DNA from: Burkholderiales bacterium
Lineage (GTDB): Bacteria; Pseudomonadota; Gammaproteobacteria; Burkholderiales; Burkholderiaceae_C
Direction: 5' to 3'
Assembly: GCA_016191995.1 (NCBI GenBank)
Contig: JACPVA010000095.1
Coordinates: 1 to 47,731, forward strand
Length of the DNA stretch: 47,731 nt
Both the position numbers and the translations under genes were made by a program. The notes beneath the pieces were generated by a model. It ran no database searches. It was not told where the DNA came from and saw nothing but the letters and a program-made list of their open reading frames with translations. Positions within the stretch are counted from its first letter, which is position 1, and the number at the start of each line of letters is the position of its first letter. This document shows, in pieces, positions 1 to 7,933 of the stretch.

Positions 1-1
1 C

Positions 2-1087
2 CGCGCGCGCGGCGAGCGGGCCGACCCGCGCGAGCCGGCCATGCTGCCGGAGGTCTTCGACGCCCGGCTCGAGCTGCACGCCCGCGCCGACAGCGCCGAG
101 CAGCTGCTGCACGGCGCCGCGGTGCTGCTGGCGCGGCTGGTGGCCTGGGCGCGGGCGCGGCACGCGCGCATCGCCGCCTTCGCGCTGCAGATGGCGCACG
201 AACGCCACCGGCGCCGCGCCGATGCCGGCGACGCCGGCGCCGCGGGGGAGCTGCCGGCGCGCACGACGCTGCGCGTCGAGCTTGCCGAGCCGGCCGCCGA
301 CGCCGCGCATCTGCACGCCTTGCTGAAGGAGCGGCTGGCGCGCCTCGTGCTGCCGGCGCCGACGCTGGACCTGCGGCTGCACTGCCGCGACTGGGTGCGG
401 GCGCCGGCGCCCAACGGCGAACTCTTCCCGACCGCCGGCAGCGCGCATGAGGGCCTGGCGCGGCTGCTGGAGCGGCTGCGCGCGCGCCTGGGCGACGACG
501 GCGTGCAGGCGTTGCAGCCGGTGGCCGACCACCGGCCCGAGCATGCCAGCCGCACCGTGCCGCTGGCCGCGCTGCGCGGCGCGGCGCGTGGCCTTGCACC
601 CGGCTGGGCGGCAAGGCCCGCGCCGCTGCCGCTGCACCGCCCGGCCTGGCTGCTGCCCGAGCCGCTGCCGCTGCCGTCGGGCGCGCGCGGCCAGGGGCCG
701 CTGTGGGAGGGCCGGCCGCTGCAACTGCTGGCCGGCCCCGAGCGCATCGAGGCCGGCTGGTGGGACGATGGCGGCGGCGCGGCGGCCGGTGCCGATGCCC
801 GCATCGATGCCTGCACCGACACCGGCGTCGATCCCAGCACCGATCCCCGCGCCGCTGCATGCGCCGAGGCCCGCGCCGGAGGCACGACCGGTTCCCGCGC
901 CGTGACCCGTACCGATGCCGGCGCCGCGACCTCGGGCCTCGCGGTGCGCGACTATTTCATCGCCCGCGCCGCCGACGGTGCGCTGGTGTGGGTCTACCGC
1001 GCGCGGCTGCCGCTGCGCCCGGATGCAGCCGACGGCCTGCGGGCGGCCGACGGCGCCGGCTGGTTCCTGCAGGGGCGCTTCGGCTGA
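2..1087 (+). CDS. imuB: ImuB-type DNA polymerase Y-family protein, C-terminal part (5' end outside window)
   Basis: The reading frame is open from the window edge, so this is the last 361 residues of a longer protein. The visible part has the C-terminal layout of ImuB, the inactive Y-family polymerase homologue that links ImuA, DnaE2 and the beta clamp during SOS-induced translesion synthesis. The best evidence is the ending, where RDYFIAR, LVWVYR and WFLQGRFG match the conserved ImuB terminus, together with dnaE2 about 2 kb downstream on the same strand. The polymerase palm lies upstream and cannot be seen, so loss of catalytic residues cannot be checked. Around positions 780-920 there is a low-complexity stretch rich in Ala, Asp, Thr and Arg that looks like an expanded linker before the final domain. 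In related bacteria imuA-imuB-dnaE2 usually form one operon; here about 2 kb of other genes separates them. Confidence 0.8.
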   Translation, partial: RARGERADPREPAMLPEVFDARLELHARADSAEQLLHGAAVLLARLVAWARARHARIAAFALQMAHERHRRRADAGDAGAAGELPARTTLRVELAEPAADAAHLHALLKERLARLVLPAPTLDLRLHCRDWVRAPAPNGELFPTAGSAHEGLARLLERLRARLGDDGVQALQPVADHRPEHASRTVPLAALRGAARGLAPGWAARPAPLPLHRPAWLLPEPLPLPSGARGQGPLWEGRPLQLLAGPERIEAGWWDDGGGAAAGADARIDACTDTGVDPSTDPRAAACAEARAGGTTGSRAVTRTDAGAATSGLAVRDYFIARAADGALVWVYRARLPLRPDAADGLRAADGAGWFLQGRFG

Positions 1088-1126
1088 TCGCGGTGCCGCG
1101 CCGCCACACCGTAAAGTCACGGCTCG

Positions 1127-1546
1127 ATGCGACAAGCCCGCAGCACGCTCGAGATCCGCACCCCCGGCCGCGGCCTGACCGAGCTGACGCCGCAGGTCGC
1201 GCGCTGGGTCTCCGCCAGCGGCATCGGCGACGGGCTGCTGACGGTCTTCGTGCGCCATACCTCGGCCAGCCTGCTGATCCAGGAAAACGCCGACCCGTCG
1301 GTGCAGGCCGACCTCGAGCGCTTCCTGGCCCGCCTCGTTCCCGACGGCGAGGCGCTGTTCGAGCACCGCAGCGAGGGCGCGGACGACATGCCGGCGCACG
1401 TGCGCAGCGCGCTGACGGCCACGCAGCTGTCGATCCCGGTGGCCGACGGGCGGCCGATGCTCGGCACCTGGCAGGGGATCTTCCTGTACGAGCACCGCCG
1501 CCGCGGCCACTTGCGCGAGGTGGTGCTGCACCTGCTGGGGGACTGA
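1127..1546 (+). CDS. yjbQ: YjbQ/UPF0047 family protein
   Basis: This 139-residue protein has the usual length of the YjbQ (UPF0047) family, a small beta-rich fold that forms trimers. The E. coli member shows weak thiamine-phosphate-synthase-like activity, but the physiological role is not settled. Family hallmarks are VRHTSASLLIQENADPSV in the N-terminal half, EGADDMPAHVRSAL in the middle with conserved acidic and His residues, and GTWQGIFLYEHR near the C-terminus. The ATG lies 37 bases after the imuB stop, so it may be cotranscribed with imuB. A 106-base segment of this gene (1373-1478) recurs as a decayed copy at 2152-2257, on the other side of hicBA. Confidence 0.9.
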   Translation: MRQARSTLEIRTPGRGLTELTPQVARWVSASGIGDGLLTVFVRHTSASLLIQENADPSVQADLERFLARLVPDGEALFEHRSEGADDMPAHVRSALTATQLSIPVADGRPMLGTWQGIFLYEHRRRGHLREVVLHLLGD

Positions 1547-1656
1547 CGCCGCGGCGTGCCTGGACGGGTCTGGGCGGGCGAGCGGCCCGCAGCAGCGCGT
1601 GCCGTCCGGATGTCCTGGGCTACGGTCGCCGTCGGGACGTCGTTCGGCCCGAGGCG

Positions 1657-1869
1657 CTACAGGTCTTCGGGCGCAAGGCCGGTGTGCTTGGCGATCCGCG
1701 CCAGCATGCGTGGGCCGATTTCCTCGCCATCGTGAAAGCCGAAGACGAAATCAGGCCAACCCTCGCGCGCGAGCGTCCTGTGAGAGCCGGTCTGGCGCTT
1801 CAACTGCCACCCGAGCTTCATCAATGCTGCAAAGACGCGTCTGGCCTTCGCAGACGGCCACTGGCTCAT
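1657..1869 (-). CDS. hicA: Type II toxin HicA, mRNA interferase
   Basis: This 70-residue protein has the size and pattern of HicA toxins, which adopt a double-stranded-RNA-binding-like fold and cleave mRNA independently of the ribosome. The catalytic histidine is H30 in the motif TGSH followed by R and T, preceded by the family's GWQLKRQ strand. The C-terminus carries the usual helix (IGPRMLARIAKHTGL). Its ATG overlaps the stop of the upstream antitoxin gene by four bases (ATGA, read on the minus strand), so translation is probably coupled. The order is antitoxin first, toxin second, the reverse of the common hicA-hicB order but known in the family. The pair lies on the strand opposite its neighbours, as expected for an inserted module. 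Confidence 0.85.
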   Translation of the reverse strand: MSQWPSAKARRVFAALMKLGWQLKRQTGSHRTLAREGWPDFVFGFHDGEEIGPRMLARIAKHTGLAPEDL

Positions 1870-2087
1870 GCAGCCGCTGGCACGACGATGCTGATGTCGA
1901 CGGGCCTGGCTTCCCGGTGTTCCAGTTGCTCGGCCAGGGCCCTGAGCGCCAGCGCCTCGGCCTTGGCCATCGCCTCGTCGGCCGAGGCCCCGTAGGCAAG
2001 CGCGCCGGGCAATTGCACGACCTCCGCCAGCCAGCGGCCATCGTCCTCGCGCTCGACCTCGAGAGTGAACTGCATCGGCATCTCCAT
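1866..2087 (-). CDS. hicB: HicB-like antitoxin
   Basis: The 73-residue product has the partly degraded RNase-H-like fold of HicB antitoxins: a first strand MQFTLEVEREDDGRWLAEV, then QLPGALAYG, then an Ala-rich helix typical of the DEAMAKAEALALRAL region. No C-terminal helix-turn-helix or ribbon-helix-helix domain is present, so autoregulation by DNA binding is not obvious; many short HicB proteins share this. The frame stays open upstream to 2246, but that extension overlaps the yjbQ remnant and does not look like HicB. The ATG at 2087 was chosen; ATGs at 2081 and 2075 are possible and would remove only two or four residues. HicB should bind and neutralise HicA, whose gene overlaps its stop codon. 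Confidence 0.8.
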   Translation of the reverse strand: MEMPMQFTLEVEREDDGRWLAEVVQLPGALAYGASADEAMAKAEALALRALAEQLEHREARPVDISIVVPAAA

Positions 2088-2151
2088 CGCTCGGCGCAGT
2101 GTACGGGCGGCCGCGGGATCACGGGTGCCAAGCTGACTCTTCGTACAGCAC

Positions 2152-2257
2152 GAGGGCGCGGACGACATGCCAGCGCATGTGCGCAGCGCGCCGACGGCCA
2201 CGCAGCGGTCGATCCCGGTGGCCGGCGGGTGGCCGATGCTCGGCACCTGGCGCGGGA
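2152..2257 (+). pseudogene. Decayed partial copy of yjbQ
   Basis: These 106 bases align without gaps to 1373-1478 inside intact yjbQ with eight mismatches. In the same frame they encode EGADDMPAHVRSA and PMLGTW, but the copy has neither the N-terminal half nor the C-terminal strand of the family, and the frame runs on into unrelated sequence. Several changes are non-synonymous at conserved positions (for example Leu to Pro after RSA and Leu to Arg after ATQ), which fits loss of selection. The copy sits beyond hicBA, so hicBA is bracketed by the intact gene and this remnant. Confidence 0.75.
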
Positions 2258-2266
2258 CCCGAGACG

Positions 2267-2782
2267 CTATCCGTGCGTCTCCGGGCCCGAATCGTCACGG
2301 GCGCCGTGGGTCCCCGGAACAGGGAGGACACGAAGCGTCGCCTCCAGGATCGACCGCTCCTCGGGATCGGGCAGCGCCGCGACCCGTTCGACGGCCTTGC
2401 GGTAGTGCGCCTGGTGCGCCGGGGCATCTTGCCTGGCGGCGGCCACGCCGGCGGCGACCGCATGCGCCAAGGCCTTCTCCCAGGGCTCGGCCGAGTCGGC
2501 GAAGAACATGGGCTCGGACTTCGCGAAGTAGTGCGACGCCGGGCCGGGCAGGCCGAGCCGCGCATAGACATGCGCGACGAGCTGGGCCGCGTGGGCCTTG
2601 TTGTTCCGGTCGCCGACGATATTCCAGAAGTACATGGCCGCGTGCGCGGCATGCAGCATCTCTTCGTCTTCCTCGGGCGTCCGCTCCGGATTTTCCGTGA
2701 GCGACCAGGCGCGATTGTTCGCCTGGCTCGCCAGCCTGCGCTGCCAGGCAGCGACCTCCTCCGGTTTCGGGCTCTCGGGCAT
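2267..2782 (-). CDS. Hypothetical protein, alpha-helical, TPR-like
   Basis: This encodes 171 residues starting MPESPKPEEVAAWQRR. The start was chosen because GGAG lies six bases upstream of the ATG and the longer open frame (to 3130) is low-complexity. The protein is soluble and predicted mostly helical. It has repeated amphipathic helices such as HAAHAAMYFWNIVGD, AQLVAHVYARLGLPGPASHYF and PWEKALAHAVAAGVAAARQD, which resemble tetratricopeptide-type helix pairs with an aromatic and small-residue pattern. No catalytic motif is evident. It is divergent to dnaE2, sharing a 321-base intergenic region with the LexA box, so SOS control of this gene is possible but unproven. I do not recognise a named family. 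Confidence 0.7.
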   Translation of the reverse strand: MPESPKPEEVAAWQRRLASQANNRAWSLTENPERTPEEDEEMLHAAHAAMYFWNIVGDRNNKAHAAQLVAHVYARLGLPGPASHYFAKSEPMFFADSAEPWEKALAHAVAAGVAAARQDAPAHQAHYRKAVERVAALPDPEERSILEATLRVLPVPGTHGARDDSGPETHG

Positions 2783-2956
2783 GAAGGACTCCGTCGTTGC
2801 GGCTGTGCGGCGCGGTACGCATGGCGTCTGCGCGACGCGCCGCCTGGGCTTCAGCGCAGCCACCGAAGCCGGCCGCATCGGATCGGCCCCTGTCGAGGCG
2901 GACCGCCGTGCGGCCGGTGCGATGGGCAGTGTAGGTTCCGGCGCGGCCCGCGGGCA

Positions 2957-2990
2957 ATGGGTCGGCAACATGGGTCGGCAACGGGTCGGC
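2957..2990. repeat. 13-bp tandem direct repeat, about 2.6 copies
   Basis: ATGGGTCGGCAAC occurs at 2957-2969 and again at 2970-2982, followed by a partial copy GGGTCGGC at 2983-2990. It lies in the divergent intergenic region (2783-3103), about 65 bases before the LexA box. The rest of that region shows no further gene that I can support. Confidence 0.8.
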
Positions 2991-3055
2991 TGGCGCCAGC
3001 TTGCCTGCGACCTGCGCCGCGCCGGTCCGACGGCCTGATCGAGGCTGATGCCAAG

Positions 3056-3071
3056 CTGTACGTTCATACAG
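3056..3071 (+). promoter_or_regulatory. LexA-binding site (SOS box) upstream of dnaE2
   Basis: The sequence CTGT-N8-ACAG is a full match to the proteobacterial LexA half-sites. It is followed directly by a -10-like hexamer TATGCT (3072-3077), so LexA bound here would block RNA polymerase. The site is 32 bases before the dnaE2 ATG, giving a short leader with no obvious Shine-Dalgarno sequence. It could also affect the divergent gene ending at 2267. Confidence 0.85.
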
Positions 3072-3103
3072 TATGCTGTCTGCCCCTTCGCGCCCACCCC
3101 GCC

Positions 3104-6100
3104 ATGCTCCCCGGCTACGCCGAGCTGCACTGCCGCAGCAACTTCAGCTTTCTGCGCGGCGCCTCACACCCCGAGGAGCTGGTCGGGCGCGCGCATGCGC
3201 TGGGGTATGCGGCGCTGGCGATCACCGACGAGTGCTCGCTGGCCGGCGTCGTGCGCGCGCATGTGCAGGCCCGGGAGCTGGGGCTGCCGCTGATCGTCGG
3301 CGCCGAGATGACGCTGTGGCGAAGTGCCGAGGACGCCGCCGCGGCGGGCTTCGCGGGGGCCGCGGCCGGGTCGCCGGCCGTGAGTGGTGCCGCCGCCACG
3401 TCCGCCGCATCCGCCTTCGGTATCACCCCCGCGGCCGCCGGCTTCGACGCCCTGGCGCGCGGCCTGCCGCCGGCCCCGGGCACCCCGGTGCCGATGCAGC
3501 TCGTGCTGCTGGCGATGTCGCGGCGCGGCTACGGCAACCTGGCGCAGTGGATCACGGTGGCGCGCCGGCGCGCGCCCAAGGGCAGCTACCTGGCGCTGCG
3601 GGCCGACCTGGAGGGCAAGGTGCCCGCCGCGCCGACGCTCGCCGGCCTGCCCGACTGCCTCGCGCTGCTGCTGGCGTCGACCGCGCTGGCGGCGCCGCAG
3701 CCGTTCGAGTCGCTGTTCGCGCAGGCGCTGTGGCTGCGTACCTGGTTCGGCGACCGCGCCGCGATCGCGCTGCCGCGGCTGCACCATGCGCACGACGGCG
3801 TGCTGGTCGATCTGGCCCAGCGCGTGGCCGCGCTCACCGGGCTGCCGATCGCCGCCGTCGGCAGCGTGCTGATGCACGCCCGGTCGCGCAAGCCCTTGCA
3901 GGACGTGCTGGCCGCGACCCGGCTGCGTACGACGGTCGCCGCCGCCGGGCTCGCGCTCGAGCCCAACGCCGAGGCGCACCTGCGCCCGCGCGCGCGGCTG
4001 GGCTCGCTGTGCCGGCCGGAGTGGCTGGCCGCGACGCTGCAGCTCGCCGGCCGCTGTGCGTTCTCGCTCGACGAGCTGCGCTACGAATACCCGCGCGAGA
4101 TCGTCCCCGACGGCCACGATCCCACCACCTGGCTGCGCCAGCTCACCGAGGAGGGCGCGCGGCGCCGTTTCCCGGCCGGCGTGCCGCCGGCGGTGCGGGC
4201 GACGATCGAGCACGAGCTGGCGCTGATCGCGCAACTGCGCTACGAGCCCTACTTCCTGACCGTGGCCGACCTGGTGCAGTGGGCGCGCGCGCAGGGCATC
4301 CTGTGCCAGGGGCGCGGCAGCGCGGCCAACTCGGCGGTGTGCTACTGCCTGGGCGTGACCGAGGTCGACCCGGCGCGGATGAACCTGCTGTTCGAGCGCT
4401 TCGTCAGCGCCGAACGCGGCGAGCCGCCGGACATCGACATCGACTTCGAGCACCAGCGGCGCGAGGAGGTGATCCAGCATGTCTACCGCAAGTACGGCCG
4501 GCACCGCGCGGCGCTGACGGGGGTGGTCATCAGCTACCGGCCGCGCAGCGCGCTGCGCGACGTCGGCCGCGCTTTGGGCATCGACCTGGACCGCATCGAC
4601 GCCGTCAGCAAGTCGCAACACTGGTTCGATGGTCGAAAGATCGCCCCCGAGCGGCTGCGCGAGAACGGCTTCGACCCCGACGCGCCGGTCTGCCGGCTGT
4701 GGGCCGAGCTGACCGGCATGCTGGTCGGCTTCCCGCGCCACCTGAGCCAGCACCCGGGCGGCTTCGTCATCGCGCGCGACCAGCTCGCGCAGCTGGTGCC
4801 GGTGGAGAACGCCGCGATGGAGGGCCGCAGCGTCATCCAGTGGGACAAGGACGACCTGGACGCGCTCGGGCTGCTGAAGGTCGACCTGCTCGCGCTGGGA
4901 ATGCTCAGCGCGATCCGGCGCGCGCTGGGGCTGGTCGGCGCCAAGCTCGGCCGCGAGTTCCGCATGCAGGACGTGCCGCCCGAGGACCCGGCCACCTACG
5001 CGATGCTGTGCCGCGGCGACAGCGTCGGCGTCTTCCAGGTCGAAAGCCGCGCCCAGATGAGCATGCTGCCGCGGCTGCAGCCGCGCTGCTTCTACGACCT
5101 GGTGATCGAGGTCGCGATCGTGCGCCCGGGGCCGATCCAGGGCGGCATGGTGCACCCCTACCTGCGCCGGCGCAGCGGCGAGGAGCCGGTCAGCTACCCC
5201 AGCGACGAAGTGAAGCAGGCGCTGCAGCGCACGCTGGGGGTGCCGATCTTCCAGGAGCAGGTGATGCAGCTCGCGATCCTGGCGGCCGACTTCACGCCCG
5301 GCGAGGCCGACCAGCTGCGCCGCGCGATGGCGGCCTGGAAGCGCAAGGGCGGGCTGGGCCCGTTCCACGAGCGGCTGGTCGGGCGCATGGTCGCCAAGGG
5401 CTATGCGCGCGACTACGCCGAGGCGATCTTCCGCCAGATCGAGGGCTTCGGCGAATATGGCTTCCCGGAGAGCCACGCGGCGAGCTTCGCGCTGCTGGTC
5501 TACGTCAGCGCCTGGCTCAAGTGCCACCACCCGGACGCCTTCCTCGCGGCGCTGCTGAACAGCCAGCCGATGGGCTTCTACGCCCCGGCGCAACTGGTGC
5601 GCGATGCGCGCGCGCACGGCGTGACGCTGCGACCGGTGGACGTGACGCTGAGCGGGTGGGAGACGGCGCTGGAGGCGGGCGATGCGGGGCAGGGCGATCC
5701 GGGCGCGCAGGGCAGTTCGGGCCCGCGGCGGGACGAGCCCACGGGCTTGTGGCGGGATCGGTCCACGGGCCTGCGCGGGGATGGGCCCGCGGGTCTGCGC
5801 GAGGATGGACCGACGGGTCTACGCCCGGTGCGGCTGGGCCTGAACCGCGTCGCCGGTCTGGCCGAGGATGCGGCACGGCGCATCGTCGCCGCGCGCGGCG
5901 AGCGTCCGTTCGACAGCGCGGAGGACCTGGCGCGCCGCGCGCGGCTGGACGCATACGCGTTGCAGCTGCTGGCGCGTGCCGGCGCGCTGCGTGCGCTGGC
6001 CGGCCACCGCCATGCGGCCGCGTGGGCGGTGGCCGGCGTCGACACACGCGCCACGCCGCTGCTGGCGCGCACCCGCACCCACGAGCCCGCGGCCACGCTG

Positions 6101-6541
6101 GCCGCCCCCGGCGTCGCGGCGGAGACCCTGGCCGACTACCGCGCCACCGGGCTGACGCTGGGCACGCACCCGGTGGCGCTGCTGCGCGCGCAGCTCGCGC
6201 ACTACAAGGTGCTGCCGGCGGCGGAGCTGGCGGGCTTCCCGCACGGCCGGCTGGCGCGCGCCAGCGGGCTGGTCACGCACCGCCAGCGGCCCGAGACCGC
6301 GCGCGGCGTCGTCTTCGTCACGCTGGAGGACGAGACCGGCGCCGTCAACGTCATCGTCTGGCCGCAACTGGCCGAGCGGCAGCGCCGCGCGCTGCTGGCC
6401 AGCACGCTGCTGACGGTGTACGGCATCTGGCAGTGCCAGGGCGAGCCCGGGCACGAGATCCGCCACCTGGTGGCGCGCCAGCTCGTCGACCACACGCCGC
6501 TGCTGGCGGGGCTGGAGGCGCGGAGTCGTAATTTCAGGTGA
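3104..6541 (+). CDS. dnaE2: Error-prone DNA polymerase III alpha subunit DnaE2
   Basis: The 1145-residue protein is a C-family polymerase of the DnaE2 (ImuC) type, the catalytic subunit of the ImuA-ImuB-DnaE2 mutasome that synthesises across lesions after SOS induction. It opens with a PHP domain (YAELHCRSNFSFLRGASHPEEL). The palm follows: GRGSAANSAVCYCLG and the acidic PPDIDIDFEHQRREEV, which carries the catalytic aspartates, then VRPGPIQGGMVHPYLRRR and EYGFPESHAASFALLVY. The end holds an OB fold (ARASGLVTHRQRP, VFVTLEDETG). The ATG was chosen because the PHP motif begins there and it sits just behind the SOS box. Oddities: an Ala-rich insertion in the PHP domain (about residues 75-120) and a 24-bp tandem repeat expansion encoding residues 876-907. 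Confidence 0.95.
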   Translation: MLPGYAELHCRSNFSFLRGASHPEELVGRAHALGYAALAITDECSLAGVVRAHVQARELGLPLIVGAEMTLWRSAEDAAAAGFAGAAAGSPAVSGAAATSAASAFGITPAAAGFDALARGLPPAPGTPVPMQLVLLAMSRRGYGNLAQWITVARRRAPKGSYLALRADLEGKVPAAPTLAGLPDCLALLLASTALAAPQPFESLFAQALWLRTWFGDRAAIALPRLHHAHDGVLVDLAQRVAALTGLPIAAVGSVLMHARSRKPLQDVLAATRLRTTVAAAGLALEPNAEAHLRPRARLGSLCRPEWLAATLQLAGRCAFSLDELRYEYPREIVPDGHDPTTWLRQLTEEGARRRFPAGVPPAVRATIEHELALIAQLRYEPYFLTVADLVQWARAQGILCQGRGSAANSAVCYCLGVTEVDPARMNLLFERFVSAERGEPPDIDIDFEHQRREEVIQHVYRKYGRHRAALTGVVISYRPRSALRDVGRALGIDLDRIDAVSKSQHWFDGRKIAPERLRENGFDPDAPVCRLWAELTGMLVGFPRHLSQHPGGFVIARDQLAQLVPVENAAMEGRSVIQWDKDDLDALGLLKVDLLALGMLSAIRRALGLVGAKLGREFRMQDVPPEDPATYAMLCRGDSVGVFQVESRAQMSMLPRLQPRCFYDLVIEVAIVRPGPIQGGMVHPYLRRRSGEEPVSYPSDEVKQALQRTLGVPIFQEQVMQLAILAADFTPGEADQLRRAMAAWKRKGGLGPFHERLVGRMVAKGYARDYAEAIFRQIEGFGEYGFPESHAASFALLVYVSAWLKCHHPDAFLAALLNSQPMGFYAPAQLVRDARAHGVTLRPVDVTLSGWETALEAGDAGQGDPGAQGSSGPRRDEPTGLWRDRSTGLRGDGPAGLREDGPTGLRPVRLGLNRVAGLAEDAARRIVAARGERPFDSAEDLARRARLDAYALQLLARAGALRALAGHRHAAAWAVAGVDTRATPLLARTRTHEPAATLAAPGVAAETLADYRATGLTLGTHPVALLRAQLAHYKVLPAAELAGFPHGRLARASGLVTHRQRPETARGVVFVTLEDETGAVNVIVWPQLAERQRRALLASTLLTVYGIWQCQGEPGHEIRHLVARQLVDHTPLLAGLEARSRNFR
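5729..5824 (+). repeat. Four in-frame 24-bp tandem repeats inside dnaE2
   Basis: Four units of eight codons begin at 5729, 5753, 5777 and 5801. They encode RDEPTGLW, RDRSTGLR, GDGPAGLR and EDGPTGLR. They precede the conserved PVRLGLNRVAGL segment, whose GLR-like start they resemble, so local slippage or unequal crossing-over of that segment is a likely origin. The frame is kept. Confidence 0.85.
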
Positions 6542-6797
6542 GGGCAGGGGTGGGTCGGGTGGCCGTGGCGGGTGCGGCGTGGCTGGGCGAACGGCGGGTC
6601 GCCTTCCGGCCGGACCTGTGCGGGAGCGTACTCGCCATCGCTCCCCGCGCCGCGGCGTTATGCTCAGGCCGACGGTTGCGAACTGCAGGTGAAGCTTGTG
6701 CCGACGAGGTGACGTCGAACCTTCCCTCGGCCGGGCGAATCGCCAATGGCCTGGCCCGCTCCACCTTCGATGCTCGTTGTGATTCGTCCGAGTCGTC

Positions 6798-7061
6798 ATG
6801 GATTCGCCAGCCACCAAACCCGCAGGCCGCAGTGCCGCCGATGGCAGCCCTGGCGGGCGCAGGCTCCTCGTTCGAGCGCTGGCGCTGGCCGGTTCGCTGG
6901 CCGGAGGGCTCGCCGTCGGCGGTGCCGGCTACATGGTCAGCGGGAGCCCGTACTGGTTCCTGGCGGTACCGGCCGCGCTGGCCGTCGTCTGGCTCTTCGT
7001 CGGCACTCCGCAGGACTGCAGCTGTTCCGAGACGCCTCACGAGCCGGGCCCGCGCGCTTAG
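6798..7061 (+). CDS. Small predicted membrane protein
   Basis: This 87-residue product has a polar, Ser/Gly/Arg-rich N-terminus followed by two hydrophobic stretches (roughly residues 25-46 and 52-68) and a short Cys-containing tail (DCSCSE). That pattern suggests a two-pass inner-membrane protein with both ends on the same side. It has no recognised domain. The ribosome-binding site is weak. The 256 bases between dnaE2 and this gene contain no other feature I can support. It may be a real but poorly conserved gene; codon use is similar to its neighbours. Confidence 0.5.
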   Translation: MDSPATKPAGRSAADGSPGGRRLLVRALALAGSLAGGLAVGGAGYMVSGSPYWFLAVPAALAVVWLFVGTPQDCSCSETPHEPGPRA

Positions 7062-7154
7062 GCCCGGGCTGTCCGCATCGCAGGGTCCGCAGATTCATCG
7101 GCGCGCTTTCGCGCTGCCACAATGCACCCATCGTCGTCCCGCGGAAGCCCTGCC

Positions 7155-7736
7155 ATGATGCGTCACGCGCTGCTAGCCGCTGCCGCCGCCGCCGCGGCCG
7201 CCGCCGTCACGCTGCCCGGCATCGCTGCCACCCCGAGCAACGAGACGACGGCCAAGCCTTCTGCCAGGCCGCAGGCGCGCGCCGGGCACGTCGCCGAACG
7301 GCCCGCGCGCCGCGCCGCGCGGCGGCCGCCACGCGCAGAGATCGGCCTGCCCGCCGCCGAGGCCGAGCAGCTCGCCGCCGCATCGCTGGCCTACTTCGGC
7401 GAATACCGATGCGAGTTCGACAAGAAGCTCGTGGTGTCGATGAACCCCAGGCACGAGGCCTACCTCGACGTCGCGTTCCGCAACCGCGTCTACACGATGA
7501 AGCCGGTGCTGTCGCACACCGGTGCGCTGCGCCTGGAGGACGTCCGCGGCCGGATGCTCGTCGTGCAGATCGCGACCAAGTCGATGATGATGGACACCCG
7601 CCTCGGCCAGCGCGTCGTCGACGGCTGCATGAACGAGCAACAGCGCCTGGCCGCCGCCAAACCGCCCAGCGGCGAGGGCCTGGGCATCGACCCCGAGCGC
7701 AGCAGTCCGGCTGCGCCCGAGGCGGTGGTGCGCTGA
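7155..7736 (+). CDS. Exported protein with MliC-like C-terminal domain
   Basis: From the ATG at 7155 the product has 193 residues with a strong signal peptide: MMRHALL followed by a long Ala run and cleavage near LPGIAA. A basic, Pro/Ala-rich linker follows, then a domain of about 95 residues with the order YFGEYRCEF, LVVSMNPRHEAYLDVAF, YTMKPVLSHTGALRLED and MLVVQIATKSMMM, ending in a second cysteine (VDGCM). Two cysteines flanking a beta sheet, with a YRC start, resemble the MliC/PliC family of periplasmic lysozyme inhibitors, and similar proteins are widespread in Burkholderiales. A lysozyme-inhibitor role is therefore possible but not shown. An in-frame ATG at 7122 would only extend the signal peptide. 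Its neighbours give no functional clue. Confidence 0.7.
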   Translation: MMRHALLAAAAAAAAAAVTLPGIAATPSNETTAKPSARPQARAGHVAERPARRAARRPPRAEIGLPAAEAEQLAAASLAYFGEYRCEFDKKLVVSMNPRHEAYLDVAFRNRVYTMKPVLSHTGALRLEDVRGRMLVVQIATKSMMMDTRLGQRVVDGCMNEQQRLAAAKPPSGEGLGIDPERSSPAAPEAVVR

Positions 7737-7800
7737 GGCCTCGCGGCGCGTTGCGCGCTGCGATGGCTGCCCCGGATTCGGGATTCGAGCGTCAGCTTGC

Positions 7801-7840
7801 TGGTCGACTCGGGCATCGGGTACCCGAGCCTCATCGACCA
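7801..7840. repeat. Large imperfect inverted repeat (two-tier hairpin)
   Basis: TGGTCGA (7801-7807) pairs with TCGACCA (7834-7840), and inside it CTCGGG (7808-7813) pairs with CCCGAG (7823-7828). The loop is nine bases, with a five-base bulge on the 3' side. There is no T-tract, so it is not a standard terminator. It lies in the 295-base gap 7737-8031, which otherwise has no supported gene. Confidence 0.6.
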
Positions 7841-7909
7841 GTGTTCGAGAGAGTGCGCGCCGTGGGGCAAGAAGCCCGGTTCGGCCGGGAGGTGCCGCGT
7901 GATGTGCAG

Positions 7910-7933
7910 CCGCGGTCTGTCGCGCGACCGCGG
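7910..7933. repeat. Perfect 8-bp-stem inverted repeat
   Basis: CCGCGGTC (7910-7917) and GACCGCGG (7926-7933) form an uninterrupted stem with an eight-base loop. It is the second strong hairpin in the same intergenic gap and lies about 100 bases before the hydrolase start. Confidence 0.6.
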
